In this document: positions 23,308 through 35,156 of the stretch, piece by piece | Numbering within the stretch: position 1 is the stretch's first letter | Layout: each line of letters opens with the position of its first letter | The notes under the pieces: model-generated | The model's input: only the letters and a program-made list of their open reading frames with translations | What the model was told of the DNA's origin: nothing | Database searches by the model: none | Position numbers and translations under genes: made by a program | Assembly: GCA_023935145.1 (NCBI GenBank) | Contig: CM043700.1 | Location: 140,333,328 to 140,397,327, forward strand | Reading direction: 5' to 3' | Length of the DNA stretch: 64,000 nucleotides | Source of the DNA: Bretschneidera sinensis | Lineage: Eukaryota; Streptophyta; Magnoliopsida; Brassicales; Akaniaceae

Positions 23308-25806
23308 CTACACATATATGTTAGCTCCCAAGATTCTTGAGCTTATGTTGGCATCCTGCTGCTCCTGCAACTTAAACCCAGAGTACATAACAAATTATGG
23401 CGCAATTCAGACTCTAAATGCATGTCCAACATAGAAATTAAGCAGTGTAGTAAATATTCACATAACAGATTTGGAAATCTCACTTTCTTCTGAAGTTGAG
23501 TGTTCTCCTCTTTCAGGGCTCCATACTGCATGCGTTTAAACAAAACGACAATATGATTTGCCTCAACACATTTCATTAGTTAACTTTGATCAAATTGACT
23601 AAATTGTAAGGGATCATGCTGAAATTAATTACCAGAACCTCTACAGGCTGGCATGGCCTTCATGACCCTTAATTTCATAGTTAACGGAGAGTAGTCTTAT
23701 TATTTTTTTTAAAAGAAAAAACTTGCTGATCGATACATTTGGAAAGTAATAATCCAACCATATCAGCCTGTGAATGTACCATTTAATTTTCTGAATTGAT
23801 TTGCAGAGAAAACATATTAAATTAGTACTCTTTTCTCCTCTGAAAAATCTAATTAACTGGTCATTTGGGTGTCTGTAGAATTAATTGTTAAGAGTCTGCA
23901 GGGGTACAAATGTTGAGTCTCCTAGCTAGCGCATGGCTTGCTTATATACCCAGTACACATCTCCTTTAAAATCAATGAACAAACGAATGCATACTGTGTC
24001 TTACCCTTTTCTTCAGCAAGTTGATGTGCTCTGATATGATGCGCCTCTGTTGATTAAAATCATAAATTAATCAAAAATTATATAAATTTATTGAAACCAT
24101 AGTACCTGCAGGCCAACAGAACTAGCTCTTGTTTCATTAGTTTTAGTTTAGCTCAAAATTAACAGAAGTGATTTACCATGTTCTCAGCTAAGCTTGTATG
24201 CCTAGAACTTATGTGAAACACATGCCTAAGATCTCTTGAAAGGGTGTAATAAGAATAAATTTTATCTAAAAGGTTTACCTGTTTAGAATGGATACGTTCA
24301 ACCCCAATCTTTAGTTGTCGCTCTAATTGTTTCAACTCTTTCACGCCCAACATGGACACATCTTTTCCAGCTAAATGCCTTTATATCCAAAAGAATTAGT
24401 ATTTCTTGATGATCAGAATATTGCAATGACGATCAATGAAAGAAATAGTATGACAATGGCATATTACAATCGGTAATTACGAGTAATTAATTAACTGCAC
24501 TCCTTCTCTAAAGAAGAAATCTCATATTCAAATCCTTCATGAATCGGATTGTAATTAATATGAACCAAAATTATATGACAGTGGCCAAACATATATATAC
24601 CTAATTCTTGCTTCCAGAGTGTCTATCGATCTTTTTAACTCTTCAATCTCACTTTTCCAGAACTGTAAAGAGCAGAAAATTCAAAGTAGTACTACATGCA
24701 TTAGCACAAATTCAAGAAAAACAAAGATAATTGTAATACTGGTTCATGACTTTAATTGGCTGAGATGGTACAAATTCCTCCCAGCGTTTTTCCTTCTTTT
24801 TTTTCACACAATTTTTTAAATATACCCCTAGCCTCCATCTCATATATAGTTTAAATTTTGTTGCGCTATTCACCCAATTATTTTTTTTTTGTAATATTGA
24901 AAAAAGGGTATTCAATTTTTTTAAAATATATCTTCATAGAGTCCACAAGTTTTTAAAATTATTTATTTTATAATTTTTCTCAAAGAAAAATTATATTTGC
25001 TAAAATAATGATATTTGAATCTGCTTAAAAAATATCAAGCAGAGACAAAAATTATGGAATAGAAATAGTAATAGAAATAGCAATATTAGAGAGACTCAAT
25101 GGTCATCAAGATTCACTGTAACAATCTTATGACATATTAGCTGCAGACAACTTTATACAGTCACGTCTATATATAAAGAGCAGTTGAACATGATACCTGC
25201 AAGGTTCTAGAGCGTTGGTTACTTGAATCAGCCAGCCCCACTTCATTTATATACTTGGCGATGGTCCTATCCATGCTGCAACAATAACATAAAACACAAA
25301 TAATAAAATGGTTTTATTAATTACTACTATATAAACTAGTACTTTTCATGGCACAGGTTTAGGTTTTCGAATTTTCAAGAGAAGAGGTAATTTTCACCCA
25401 TCAAACAGAGAGAGAAAGAGAAAATTTTGCTCTTCTCGTTTTTCCTTTTGACAGTGCATGTGAGATGGTGAATAGCTCTGGTTCAGGAAAATTTCATGAT
25501 ATAGATCTAGATAAGAATAATCCAGTAAGGTACATATCGATCTAAATATCATACTCCACATAGAGTTATTTCTTTTTTTTATGGAACATGTAATGAAGAA
25601 TTTGATATATGAGAGAGAACTAACTCATGACTGCCAAACTGGTAAAACTTTCCAGAAGGAGAGAAGATAAGAAGGGCAACTTCAGCATCACAAAGGATAG
25701 ACAACTCAAAAGCCTTCTTTAGAAGCCCATTTCTCCTCTTTGAGAAAGTCACTTGCCTGCTCGTTGGGTTCTCTATTCTCTTCAGCTCTACTTTCCCTCT
25801 CCCCAT
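23308..25806 (-). CDS. MIKC-type MADS-box transcription factor, possibly TM8 group
   Basis: Seven minus-strand exons: 25806–25625, 25275–25197, 24662–24601, 24378–24279, 24046–24005, 23525–23484 and 23364–23308. They splice in phase to 187 aa, and the lengths (182, 79, 62, 100, 42, 42, 57 nt) follow the classic MIKC pattern. Residues 1–60 are the MADS DNA-binding domain ([18 protein letters not shown], then [14 protein letters not shown]). The I region starts at [11 protein letters not shown]. The K domain covers about 88–165 ([20 protein letters not shown]). The C-terminal domain is very short (about 18 aa) and ends GANIYV. Such proteins dimerise through I/K and bind CArG boxes. The sequence is not a canonical SOC1, SVP, AG or FLC. 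TM8 is my best guess from length and MADS sequence, with low certainty. The last acceptor could instead be six bases upstream, adding two residues. Confidence 0.93.
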
Positions 25807-25853
25807 ATTAATTCTCTCTTCACTATGTTAAAAAAAAATACCTGATTACAAAG

Positions 25854-25862
25854 TTATATATA
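25854..25862 (-). promoter_or_regulatory. TATA box of the MADS-box gene
   Basis: TATATATAA on the minus strand, about 48 bp before the ATG at 25806. The position fits a short 5' UTR. No CArG box was searched for systematically. Confidence 0.55.
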
Positions 25863-27390
25863 CTCCAACATGTTCATGCAAGAAATATGAGATCGGCACC
25901 CATATGAAAATTACATACGTATGATATGATGCAAAAGATGAATACTAAGAATTGAGGAGATTGAGTAATTGGCTTACAGTCTTGCGCAGGTGATTGCAGT
26001 GACACGACGGCACTATACCCCATTTTATTCTTATTGGAAATTATATGTTTCTCTTTTCATTATCATTGAAACGACCCTATTGTTTTCTGTTTCCTGCATC
26101 TTCATCTTTTTCTCGAAGCTAAACCCAATAAGGGCGACACTTAATTTGGGCTTATATGGTCTACTTTGACAGACAACTGGAGGAAGACATGCTAATGCTA
26201 TAGAGTACATTATTTAACCACAATTAAGATTTGGTTATTCAGGTCGATGAAAAATATTTTGATGGTACAAGCCTAATTAAAGAGTATGTTTGGATAGAGA
26301 GATCGAGCAAAAGTATAAAACTATTTTGTTTGGATATACTTTTTCATTATGTTTGAGTAGAAGTGGATTGGAGGAATTAAGGGGATGGGATTGGAAATTA
26401 TAGCTCTGTCGGGAAGTCTTTCTAGCTAGGGAGGAAGGTGAAGGGGGCGGGTTGGAGGGATTTAATCCCCTCTTATCTGTTCCAAACCTCAATTTTTCAT
26501 AATGCAAAACTTCTCAAAGAAAAATATATGAAGATTTGAAGAATGAACTCAAAAAAACTAGACCAAACAATTACTACTAAGAAATGTCAAGATAGCCAAC
26601 TTTGGTGGTAAAACTACCCAAATGTGATAGTAAATTTGAGAAAGCGTAACTATGCGCAAAACTAAAAAGTTTACTATTTTCAATTAGGTATCCAATGCAA
26701 AACGCTATTTGGCGATTTCCACAATTCCTCCGATCATATTATACCACAATATGTCAGTTTATTTTTTATTTTAATTTTTTAATGAGATAATATAGTGTGA
26801 TAATTAATTGGTTGAGTTTTAGAACAGTTTTATAGGGCTAATCATGCCAAAAAAAAAATCATTTATGAAATAGTTTTTGTTTCTAATAAATCAAAACTAG
26901 ATCAAATACCATTAAGACAGCTTTTGAATGCATTTTTGCTTTTAAAAATTTGAATTTTTTATAAATAAAAAAAATTGATTTCATTGGTATTTTTCAAAAC
27001 ACTGAACAATTTATAACTGCATTACTATTTTACAATAAATTGAATAATAAATTGTTTCTTCTACTATGCCAAACAAAAAGTATAATATATAGCCAATAGT
27101 TGATAGGTGGACATCTCACTCATCCACTCCACTCATATACTTAATCTCTAAGAAAATTTACTAGCAGTTGTTAAGGAACATCACTGATAACATGTAACTG
27201 AAATATCATTAATAATATGTAAAGACAACAAAAAATTATTTCAAACTTTTCTACCGGTTGCTTGTATGGCAATTGTGTACGCTCGAGATTGATAACCCAT
27301 TAAAAAAACGTATATTTTTTACCCGCACTCACGAAATTATGGGTCAGGTTGGGTTACCTTGTGGGTTACTAGTACTCGTACCAAAACTTA
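25863..27390. other. MADS-gene upstream region and intergenic
   Basis: No gene seen. 26280–26500 has loosely complementary ends (GTTTGGATAGAGAGAT… against …CTGTTCCAAAC) and may be a worn MITE. The rest is AT-rich. Confidence 0.5.
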
Positions 27391-27669
27391 CATATATCAT
27401 ATATATTTTTTTGAAAAAAATGGGTAAGTAAGTCGGCTATCCCACATACATTTCAGGGAGCATTAAGCACCAACACACAGAGTGAATCTGAAGTAGTCCC
27501 TACCGTACTTATGTCGGACGGAAGCTAAAAATCACTCCGCACTCTTTACGATAAAAGCTTAGATTTAGCATCAACAAACATCTATGGGAATACTAGAAGC
27601 TAAACATTTATAACGAGATGAACGAGTTTTTACCACTGAACTAAATGCTTATTGGCATATATCATATAT
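27391..27669 (-). mobile_element. tRNA-derived SINE, copy A, with 14-bp target duplication
   Basis: The element body is 27405–27655 in minus orientation. Identical 14-mers CATATATCATATAT flank it at 27391–27404 and 27656–27669. Read on the minus strand it starts with a tRNA-like head containing a box-A-like TTAGTTCAGTGG and ends in an A-rich tail (plus-strand poly-T near 27405–27411). Box B is poorly preserved. No coding capacity. It depends on LINE enzymes for movement. Confidence 0.8.
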
Positions 27670-27832
27670 TTTACTATTAGATGAGATGCTTAATATTTGT
27701 GATTTGTTGAATATTTATGAACTGTAAGACATTAATGTCTTGAGGAAAAATTGAGTTTATGAAAAATTTCAATTGGAAAGCAGTTCTAATTAGGATTTTA
27801 ATTAATAATGAAAGGGTATTAGGAAAAGTTAA

Positions 27833-28027
27833 TGTCATGTTTCTTCTTTTTTTTTGGGTAACGGATCATAACCACAATCCTTGTCTTAGGACCCTGTGAA
27901 GGATGTAAATCTCAGGATGTGCAGCGCAGTGATAGGACTCGAACCTGAGACCTCACGAGAAAACCACCATCTCGAAGACCGAACTTACCACTGCGCTATA
28001 TGCCTTGGGGGTACTGTCATGTTTCTT
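27833..28027 (-). mobile_element. tRNA-derived SINE, copy B, with 13-bp target duplication
   Basis: Body 27846–28014 on the minus strand, flanked by identical TGTCATGTTTCTT at 27833–27845 and 28015–28027. The head holds a near-consensus RNA polymerase III box A (TAGCGCAGTGG) and box B (GGTTCGAGTCC), about 48 bp apart. The unrelated tail ends in poly-A (plus-strand poly-T at 27847–27855). The internal promoter is well preserved, so this copy is younger or less decayed than copy A. Confidence 0.92.
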
Positions 28028-30802
28028 TGTTTGATATATTTGACTATCTCAAGTTTATGAATCATCTTTCATCGTATATGAAATGATAATTAGGTATAGA
28101 AAGTGCAATTTTAAGGTATTTCCATCGTCTTTATAAGAAAATTTAAGTTGATTATGTGATTTAGATTTCTATAAAAAAAATATGTCGATAATGAATGTGT
28201 ATAGTACAAAGAATATAAATTTATCATTTTATATAATATAAAAAAATTAATGAATTATTTACGGATTCACTTGCAAAAAATGAATTGAATTTAAATGTAA
28301 AAAATGTTAATACCTATGTATCAACACGTGACTAGATTCGTTACAGTGATTTTCAAAATGATAATTAAAATAATAAATTACAAATAAATTTTCAACAAAT
28401 ATCACTACCCAAGTTTTGGCAATATCAGTGGCTCATAATAAAATCATATACAACCACACACACTATGGGGGGGCCAAAAAAAAAATGACATGAGAAAAGT
28501 TCAGTTGCTACAACTTGCTGGGTAATATTTGACAAACGTCAACAAGAGATCGACACGTAGAAGATGAGTTACTACGTGAAAGGTAACAAGATTCTTTTCT
28601 AACTCCTAACAGAGTTCGACACGTGTTTCATAAACTTACTGGTTGATTGCATTGTTATGGAATTGGATTTGACCTACTTAGCATGTAAAAAAAATCAAAA
28701 GTAGTAAGCAGAAATTTATGAAATCTTGTTATCATTACACTTTTGAATTGAAAAGTTGAATTTTACCCCCAGCTTTTTGAACAAAAAGGTGGACAGGTGT
28801 CGATTTATGAATTGTTGGAACGGTGGGAGCTAAACAAAGGCCATATCCTTTTATTTAAAAATTTATTAATAATTTAAAAATAAATAAATAAATAATATTA
28901 TTAATAAAAAAATTAAATTTATTAATAAAATTTTAAATAATTTCAGATCCAATTTAATCAAAAATTATAATTCTTTTTAGTCAACACAATTTTGTTGTCG
29001 GGCTCAATCCTAGGATATCGAACTTCCGTTGTGATTTCATGATCCTTTGGTAACCTCTTTTGTCCATTTATAACCATGGAAACTTAAACATTTTTCTTCC
29101 TGTTTTAAAAGCATGGACTTAATTTAATGATTACTTTATTTATTTTTTTAGACAATTTTTCATCAATTATTGAAAATAGTTATGGTAAGTTCAATTTTGA
29201 TTACCATAATTATAAATTTTAAATGAAAAATAATATATTATGGGTTTAAAATTTCTTATTTCTCATTTACTTTTTATATTTTCATTAGTCAACATTCTTA
29301 TGTTCATTGTCCGTTCTTGATATGATTTCATTTATATACAAATTTACTTTCACAATTGAAATTATTGTTGTACGCGTTTGAACCATTTACACGTCGTTTT
29401 GATTATTTTTAAGTGGGTTGATTTCTTTCGTGAATTTTACTAGACATAATGATTTTGTTTGGTGGAACATTAGGCTTAATTTTTTCATTTTATGTTTTTT
29501 AAGTTGTTGGGTTGTCATCCAAAATAAGACTCTAGTCGGCAAAAATGTTTGGTTAGATCTGATCTAAAACATCAATTTTAGATACGTTTGAAACTTTATT
29601 AATAATTTTAAAAAATTTCATTAATAATCTCTCGAGCTTGATGCTTTATTTTTAACTGATGCCATATGAATCTCCTTCATAAGGCCTTGGTTTTGTTTTT
29701 CCTCTTTTTGTTGTACAAAAAATATTCCAAAAATTTAAATTAATAAAAAACAAATTAATTTTTTATAAAATAATATTTGATTCCACGTCAATATGAAAGA
29801 ATCTCCTCCTACCCACTAATGTGACAATTTCACGTTGAGTTATTTATTAAAAAAAATTAATGCATAAATCATATGATAAAAATTTTGATTCATTTATTAA
29901 ATATTTAAAAAAAAAATTATTCGATTAACATATAATTTTTTAATACATTACTTGATATAAAATTATCATGTTATAGGTTAGAGGAAATCCCGCAACATCG
30001 GTCTTGAACAAAGTATTATTTTTATTGTAAAGGTAGTTAAAATCGTTCGATTACAGCAAGGGCTTGAGTGAGCCTATGATGATGAAGCAGAGATCGACAG
30101 CTCTATATCCAACTTTTGAGGTAATTTTGAAGTGAGGGGCTATGGCTGGCAGCGTTTTGTTTTGAAATGAGCACTTTTGGCCTTTTGGGTAATATGGACA
30201 TTGACAGATGTGGGCATGTGGGGGTTTGGTTTATCTCATCGCCTGGGCTCAATTTTCTCCACTTCTCCTGTTCCATTTTGCTTGAAAAGATTGCAGAAGA
30301 AGTGGCCAGCCAGTATATACAGGGTTCAACGAAAATGTCATGATCTTAGCACTAAACGTGAATGGGAAAATTTTCATTCCAGGGAGTAAAAAATCTTGCG
30401 AATATCTCAGTGGTCTCAACACTCAACACTACAAGTCCTTTCTTTTAGTTTTGTATTTGCTGTGAGAAATCTAAAAGAAATCTTGCTAATATCCTTTCAT
30501 TTTCTCTGGTGTTACTCTAGGTTAAGACCATGGATCCATAATTTTTTCATTAGCAGCTGCAACGATATTACATACTAATATTTTCATATAAAAAGATTTA
30601 GATACAATGGTCAATAAAAAAATGCAAAAAAAAACATGTTTCTATAGGGCCACGTATGGCTGGTTCGATGGATTTCGATGGATTTACTATTAACGTGGGA
30701 TTATGTTGAAAAAAATTAATCATAATCCCAACATTTTTTTGTCCTATTTACCCTATCAGATATAATTTATCCCACCTGGTGGGACTTCTCTTTCTACACT
30801 AG
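28028..30802. other. intergenic, no gene seen
   Basis: AT-rich with no domain-bearing ORF. Around 30180–30370 there is a less AT-rich patch with overlapping short ORFs in two frames, which I could not identify. Confidence 0.5.
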
Positions 30803-31325
30803 AATAATAATAATTTATTATTATTATTATTATAAGAAAAATAACTATAATTATTATCAAATTAAATATAATAATACTATTATAATTATAATTACTACTA
30901 TTATTACTATTATTATAATAACAATAATAATTTAATTATATTATATTAATGTTAATAATAATAATTATAACTATATTAATGGTAATAATAATTTTAACAA
31001 TTATTATTACAATATTAATGATGATAATTAGTATTAATAATATTTATAATAATTACAATAATGATAATAATAATTATTATACTTCATAATTATAACTATA
31101 TCTATAATAATATTATCATAATGAATCTCATAATAATAATTATAATTATAATCAGGATAATTATAATAATTATAATTATAAATAATATTAATAATAACTT
31201 TTCTTATAACAATAATCTTAATAGTAATATAATAATTTTAATGATAATAATAATTAGATTAATGATCATAATAATAATACTTATTGGTATTAATATCCTT
31301 TATTATAATAATAAAAAAAAAATTT
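30803..31325. repeat. degenerate (AAT/ATT)n tract
   Basis: About 520 bp built almost wholly of A and T in irregular AAT, TTA and ATA steps, with scattered G and C. It gives a spurious Ile/Asn-rich ORF at 31061–31327. It is probably an expanded and decayed trinucleotide microsatellite. Confidence 0.9.
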
Positions 31326-32059
31326 AGAGTTGTAAAAAAATTAAAAATTATTAAAAATAATGCATCATATTAAAGTATTTTAATATTTAGACTTCTCGTC
31401 AGATTGAAATATTTACAAGATTGAAGGGATAAAAGGTTTCTTGCCCTTGTGTAGCCCATAAATTGAATGACCTCCAATAAACCCAAAAAGAAAATAGAGG
31501 CAAACCATCAAAAGCCTAACTTGATCTCAAGCCTGAGCTCAAGATCGCCCACTTGAAACTAACTTCCAGCCCAACCAATGATTCGTTCACGAACCACCAG
31601 GCCCACTACCAATAAGCAATGTACCAAAAATTTAGCACTTTCCAATGCAAGATTAAGTTGCCAGCCAAGTATTTCTCCTAAATCACCCATTATATCATCA
31701 ATAAATCGTTAAACAAAACTTGTTAGATTAAACGACAAGATTAACTAACCATTGGAGAAATAGAAAGGAGAACATAATTCTTAGTATGTTGCACATTTCA
31801 AGAAGATAGCCAGTCCAAATTGGGAAGTACATTTTGAATCCATTACAAACCTACCCACAAAAAAGAAAAAGTAGAGCCCTAAACTAATAGCCAAAGACGA
31901 CCCAAAATCCAGATCAAACAATAGATTATATTTCAATCCGTCAAATCAATAAAAAATTTAATCCGTAAATTGACGATATTGAACCCAACAATAATTTTAA
32001 ATAAAAACAATTAATAGGAAAGTAAATTGATGATCATTATGCAAAATGTACATGCCTAA
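31326..32059. other. intergenic, 3' flank of the DUF3339 gene
   Basis: No gene seen. The part next to 32060 probably includes the 3' UTR of the minus-strand gene. Confidence 0.5.
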
Positions 32060-32269
32060 CTAGCCAGCGTAGATGTGAATGCCAACGGCCAAAATGAGGA
32101 TGGTGAAGATGATAAAGAAGATGAGGGTGTGAACAATGACAGCCTTCACATTGGTCTTGAAGCTGCCGAATTCGACGCCGCTAGAGGTTCCTGGGAGCTG
32201 GAAGATGAGGCCAGGGGAGAGGAGTATGAACAGCAGCACTCCTACTAAAACGGGTGCCCAATCCAACAT
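32060..32269 (-). CDS. DUF3339 small membrane protein
   Basis: A 69-aa single-exon protein beginning MLDWAPVLVGVLLF and ending AVGIHIYAG. Both ends match the plant DUF3339 family, whose members are about 65–110 residues. Two hydrophobic membrane segments span about 5–24 and 42–65, separated by the conserved FQLPGTSSGVEFGSF loop. The open frame runs a little further upstream, but 32269 holds its first ATG and the family starts there. The molecular function of the family is unknown. Its place between gamma-CAL and the CBS gene agrees with the Arabidopsis gene order. Confidence 0.93.
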   Translation of the reverse strand: MLDWAPVLVGVLLFILLSPGLIFQLPGTSSGVEFGSFKTNVKAVIVHTLIFFIIFTILILAVGIHIYAG

Positions 32270-32898
32270 TGCTGCACCTTCTTTTTTTTCCTCTTTCAAA
32301 CTGGGTAAAATTAAAATTGTAATTGGACAGTCGAATTATCAGAGCAATGTGCTTAAAGGCACTTAATACAACATAAGAGAAAAGAAGAAAGCAGAAGTCA
32401 TTCATGGGTTATGGTCCTTTTATGAGTTCTTATAATACATAGTTTTAGCTAGCTAGTGTGTAAAGTGGCTAAATGTGTTAATATGGGACCCGCTACAAGT
32501 AAGTCCAGTTTATTATGTTCACTTTGGAAAAAAAATCACTTCTAAATTGAGATTCAAATTCCGGCCTATTAGAACAAAATTCTCACGCAAAGGCTTGTTT
32601 CTTTCCTCCAAAGAAAGGCATCCACTGCGTGGCAAGACAGCCATTGAATTGGGTTAAGCATCTTTTCCTTGTACTTTGGTTAGCACAATGGGCCATGTTC
32701 TACAATCTTTCTCATTAGTTATTTAAAGGCAAGCTGCTTGGTATCCAACAACCGGTGACCCTCAGTCCACTAAACTAGATCCCACCAAGACACAAGGTTA
32801 ACACAGCATGAGAAATTTTTGTGTAGGAAGGAGTTAACACGCCATTTGTAAGTCTATCCAATTATAGAAGAATACTTAATTATGTGAGGATTTTTTTG
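32270..32898. other. DUF3339 upstream region
   Basis: Likely promoter and 5' UTR of the minus-strand gene, followed by intergenic sequence. No other gene is visible. Confidence 0.5.
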
Positions 32899-33730
32899 TC
32901 AATTATAAATATAGATTAACTCAACTGGATTAATGAGTACAAAAAAAAAAGTGCTTAAAATTTGTTGACGTGTCTATTTGTAAATGAAATAAACCAAAAA
33001 TTGTTAGATTGTAATATGACTAGACGATTGTGTTGAAATTATTTAGAGAAAAGTGTGATGGGTCTTTGAAAAGTACAATTCTCATATGCGAGGGTGCGAA
33101 ATTGGGTTGTTTATTAGACACACTTGGTGATTTGTGGGCTCGCTAATTTTAATTGTTGAATTTTAATAGCAAATAAGTTGAATCTCTTTAAGAATAGGTT
33201 GCGATTATTCCGAATAGACATGTTTGGGTTTATAAAAAGATTGCATACTAATATTTTCAATTATAAATATAAATTAACTCAACTGGCTTCATGAGTACGA
33301 GAAAAAAAAAGGTGCCTAAAAACTTATGTGTCTTTTTGTGATTGAAATATTTCAAAGATTGATAGATTGTAATATGACGAGATGATTATGTTTAAATCAT
33401 TTAGAGAAAGGTGTGATGGGTCTTTGAAAAGTTAGAGTGAAAAACAAGGAAAATTAGGTTTTTCCAATGTCTCACATTGCTTCCTTAAAAGAATCCGTTT
33501 CACTTTACATAGAAAAAGTGAGTATACCATTTATCTTAGGATAGTAGGTAAGGTATGCTAGGTTCCACAATATCCGCATCCGAGGGCACAGAATTGGGTT
33601 ATTTATTAGACACACTTGGTGATTTGTGGGCTCGTTAATTTTAATTGCTGAAATTTAATAGCGAATGGGTTGAATCTCTTTACTAATGGGTCGCGACCAT
33701 TCGGAAGAGACATGTTTGGGTCTATATAAA
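32899..33730. repeat. direct duplication of an LTR-like segment
   Basis: Segments 32899–33237 and 33257–33730 align along most of their length (shared words include TCAATTATAAATATA, TGTGATGGGTCTTTGAAAAGT, TTATTAGACACACTTGGTGA and ACATGTTTGGGT). The second copy has an extra block of about 130 bp near 33433–33575. The end of the second copy has TATATAAACC followed by a pyrimidine-rich run, like the promoter part of a plant LTR. No TG…CA borders or target duplication were found. After 33730 there is AT-rich sequence up to the foldback at 34000. Confidence 0.75.
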
Positions 33731-33999
33731 CCAAACAAATCCATTCATTTATTTATTTTTAAATTTTCTGAATTTTGGCTCTCTCTTTCACTTTATAATT
33801 CTTCTACCAAAATTCTTGAAGGCTTTGTTGTATCCTGAAGGTGACTTTGCCCAAATTCATATGAGGGCAAATATATCCTTTAAGATAGTGATTACGCACC
33901 TCAAAGCAAATTTTAATTTTCCTTCTTCTACACAAAGTTATCTAACAAAGATAATATGTAGGTTGTGGGGCTAGAACGAACCAAAAAATTTCTCTTACA

Positions 34000-34144
34000 T
34001 TACGTTTGGTTGTCTGGAATTGAAGTTTGAAATTGAAATTGAGGTATAATCATACTTTTGTTTCAACATCAAAATGGTTGGAAAAAGACCATAATTCCAC
34101 TTCAATTCCAATTTCAAGCTTCAATTCCAAACAACCAAACATAA
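34000..34144. mobile_element. foldback MITE of about 145 bp
   Basis: The two ends are long imperfect inverted repeats. The left end is TTACGTTTGGTTGTCTGG and the complement of the right end is TTATGTTTGGTTGTTTGG. Similarity continues for about 45 bp into each arm (GAATTGAAG, TTGAAATTG). The middle is only about 50 bp. No clear target duplication. Superfamily undetermined. Confidence 0.75.
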
Positions 34145-34564
34145 CGATAGTTTTTGCATGGTAACACCCTCCGTTCAAATGGAAAAAGAAAAGATTCTCT
34201 AATTGAAACTAAAAAATGTTTTTGTTCAAGAAAATACATAGACAAAGTCTAAACAATTTTTTTTTTTTTTTATAGTTGGCTTACATTTTGAATAATTATA
34301 ATTTTTACATAGTGAAAATTATAAAAACCCGGTGCAAACTATAATTTCACATTTCTATATTAAAAGTGTACTAATGCACCTCTAAACCCAACACTAATTA
34401 GTCTAGATTGATAAAAAAAAAAAAAAAAGTCTCATAAAGTCACGTGAAGGGAAGGTATTTCAGTCTGTTAATATTCAACTCTTGACAAATGATCGTTATG
34501 AGACCTTTTAGACCAATTTGAACTAATCATTTTTGGGGTTTAGGGGAGCATTAGTATACTTTTT
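34145..34564. other. intergenic, no gene seen
   Basis: AT-rich with poly-T and poly-A runs (for example 34259–34271 and 34412–34428). Nothing recognisable. Confidence 0.5.
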
Positions 34565-35141
34565 TGTTGGGGTTAGGTCCAAAATCTGATTAAGCGGTAT
34601 TGAATACTCAATTAAAACAGGGAGGTTTTGATCGGGTGGAGGCAAATCCGAACCAGGGATCAAAGTGTTCAAGGATTTGAGTAGAATGATGAATTTGTTG
34701 GGATGCTCCTCAAATCTGTTCTAGTCCCACATTGTCTATGTGTCAAAAGGATGTGGTTACTAGTTATTATAAATATAGGCATCAAGAGACGTAGTTCTTC
34801 ACCCCTATTATTTAATCAGGAATATTTGGTCAGATGAGAGTGTAGCAACCAAACACTAATATAGGGATCCAAGGGTTGAGTGAACATTTGGTGTATTGAG
34901 ATTTTGGGTTGTGAGATTGGGGAGAGTTTTCAAACGGTTTTGTATAGAAAAATTGTTTATTATGGTGCAGTGAGTTTTAACAACTTTCCTCCATCCGAAA
35001 GTTGCAAAAACAATAGAATAACGATCAGTTCGTGGACGTTGTCAAGAGGTGTTGAACCACGTTAAAAATTCTTGTGCTTTTTTCTTTTTATTTTTTCTAT
35101 TGTGATTGCGTAGTTGTTTTGGGATGTTAGAATTCCCAACA
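34565..35141 (+). repeat. LTR A, left copy
   Basis: 577 bp, from TGTTGGG to CCCAACA, a perfect 7-bp inverted pair. A TATA-like TTATAAATATA lies near 34768. It aligns with 36560–37007. Confidence 0.9.
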
Positions 35142-35143
35142 AG

Positions 35144-35155
35144 TGGTATCAGAGC
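35144..35155 (+). other. primer binding site (Met type)
   Basis: TGGTATCAGAGC two bases after LTR A. A variant with one change (TGATATCAGAGC) follows LTR B at 36453–36464. Confidence 0.88.
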
Positions 35156-35156
35156 T

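Noticed and set aside
30177..30578. Two short ORFs in a less AT-rich patch
   Set aside because: Overlapping frames, no domain and no consistent splice sites. Could be a gene relic, but nothing supports it.
31061..31327. 88-aa Ile/Asn-rich ORF
   Set aside because: A by-product of the AAT/ATT tract. Composition only, no motif.
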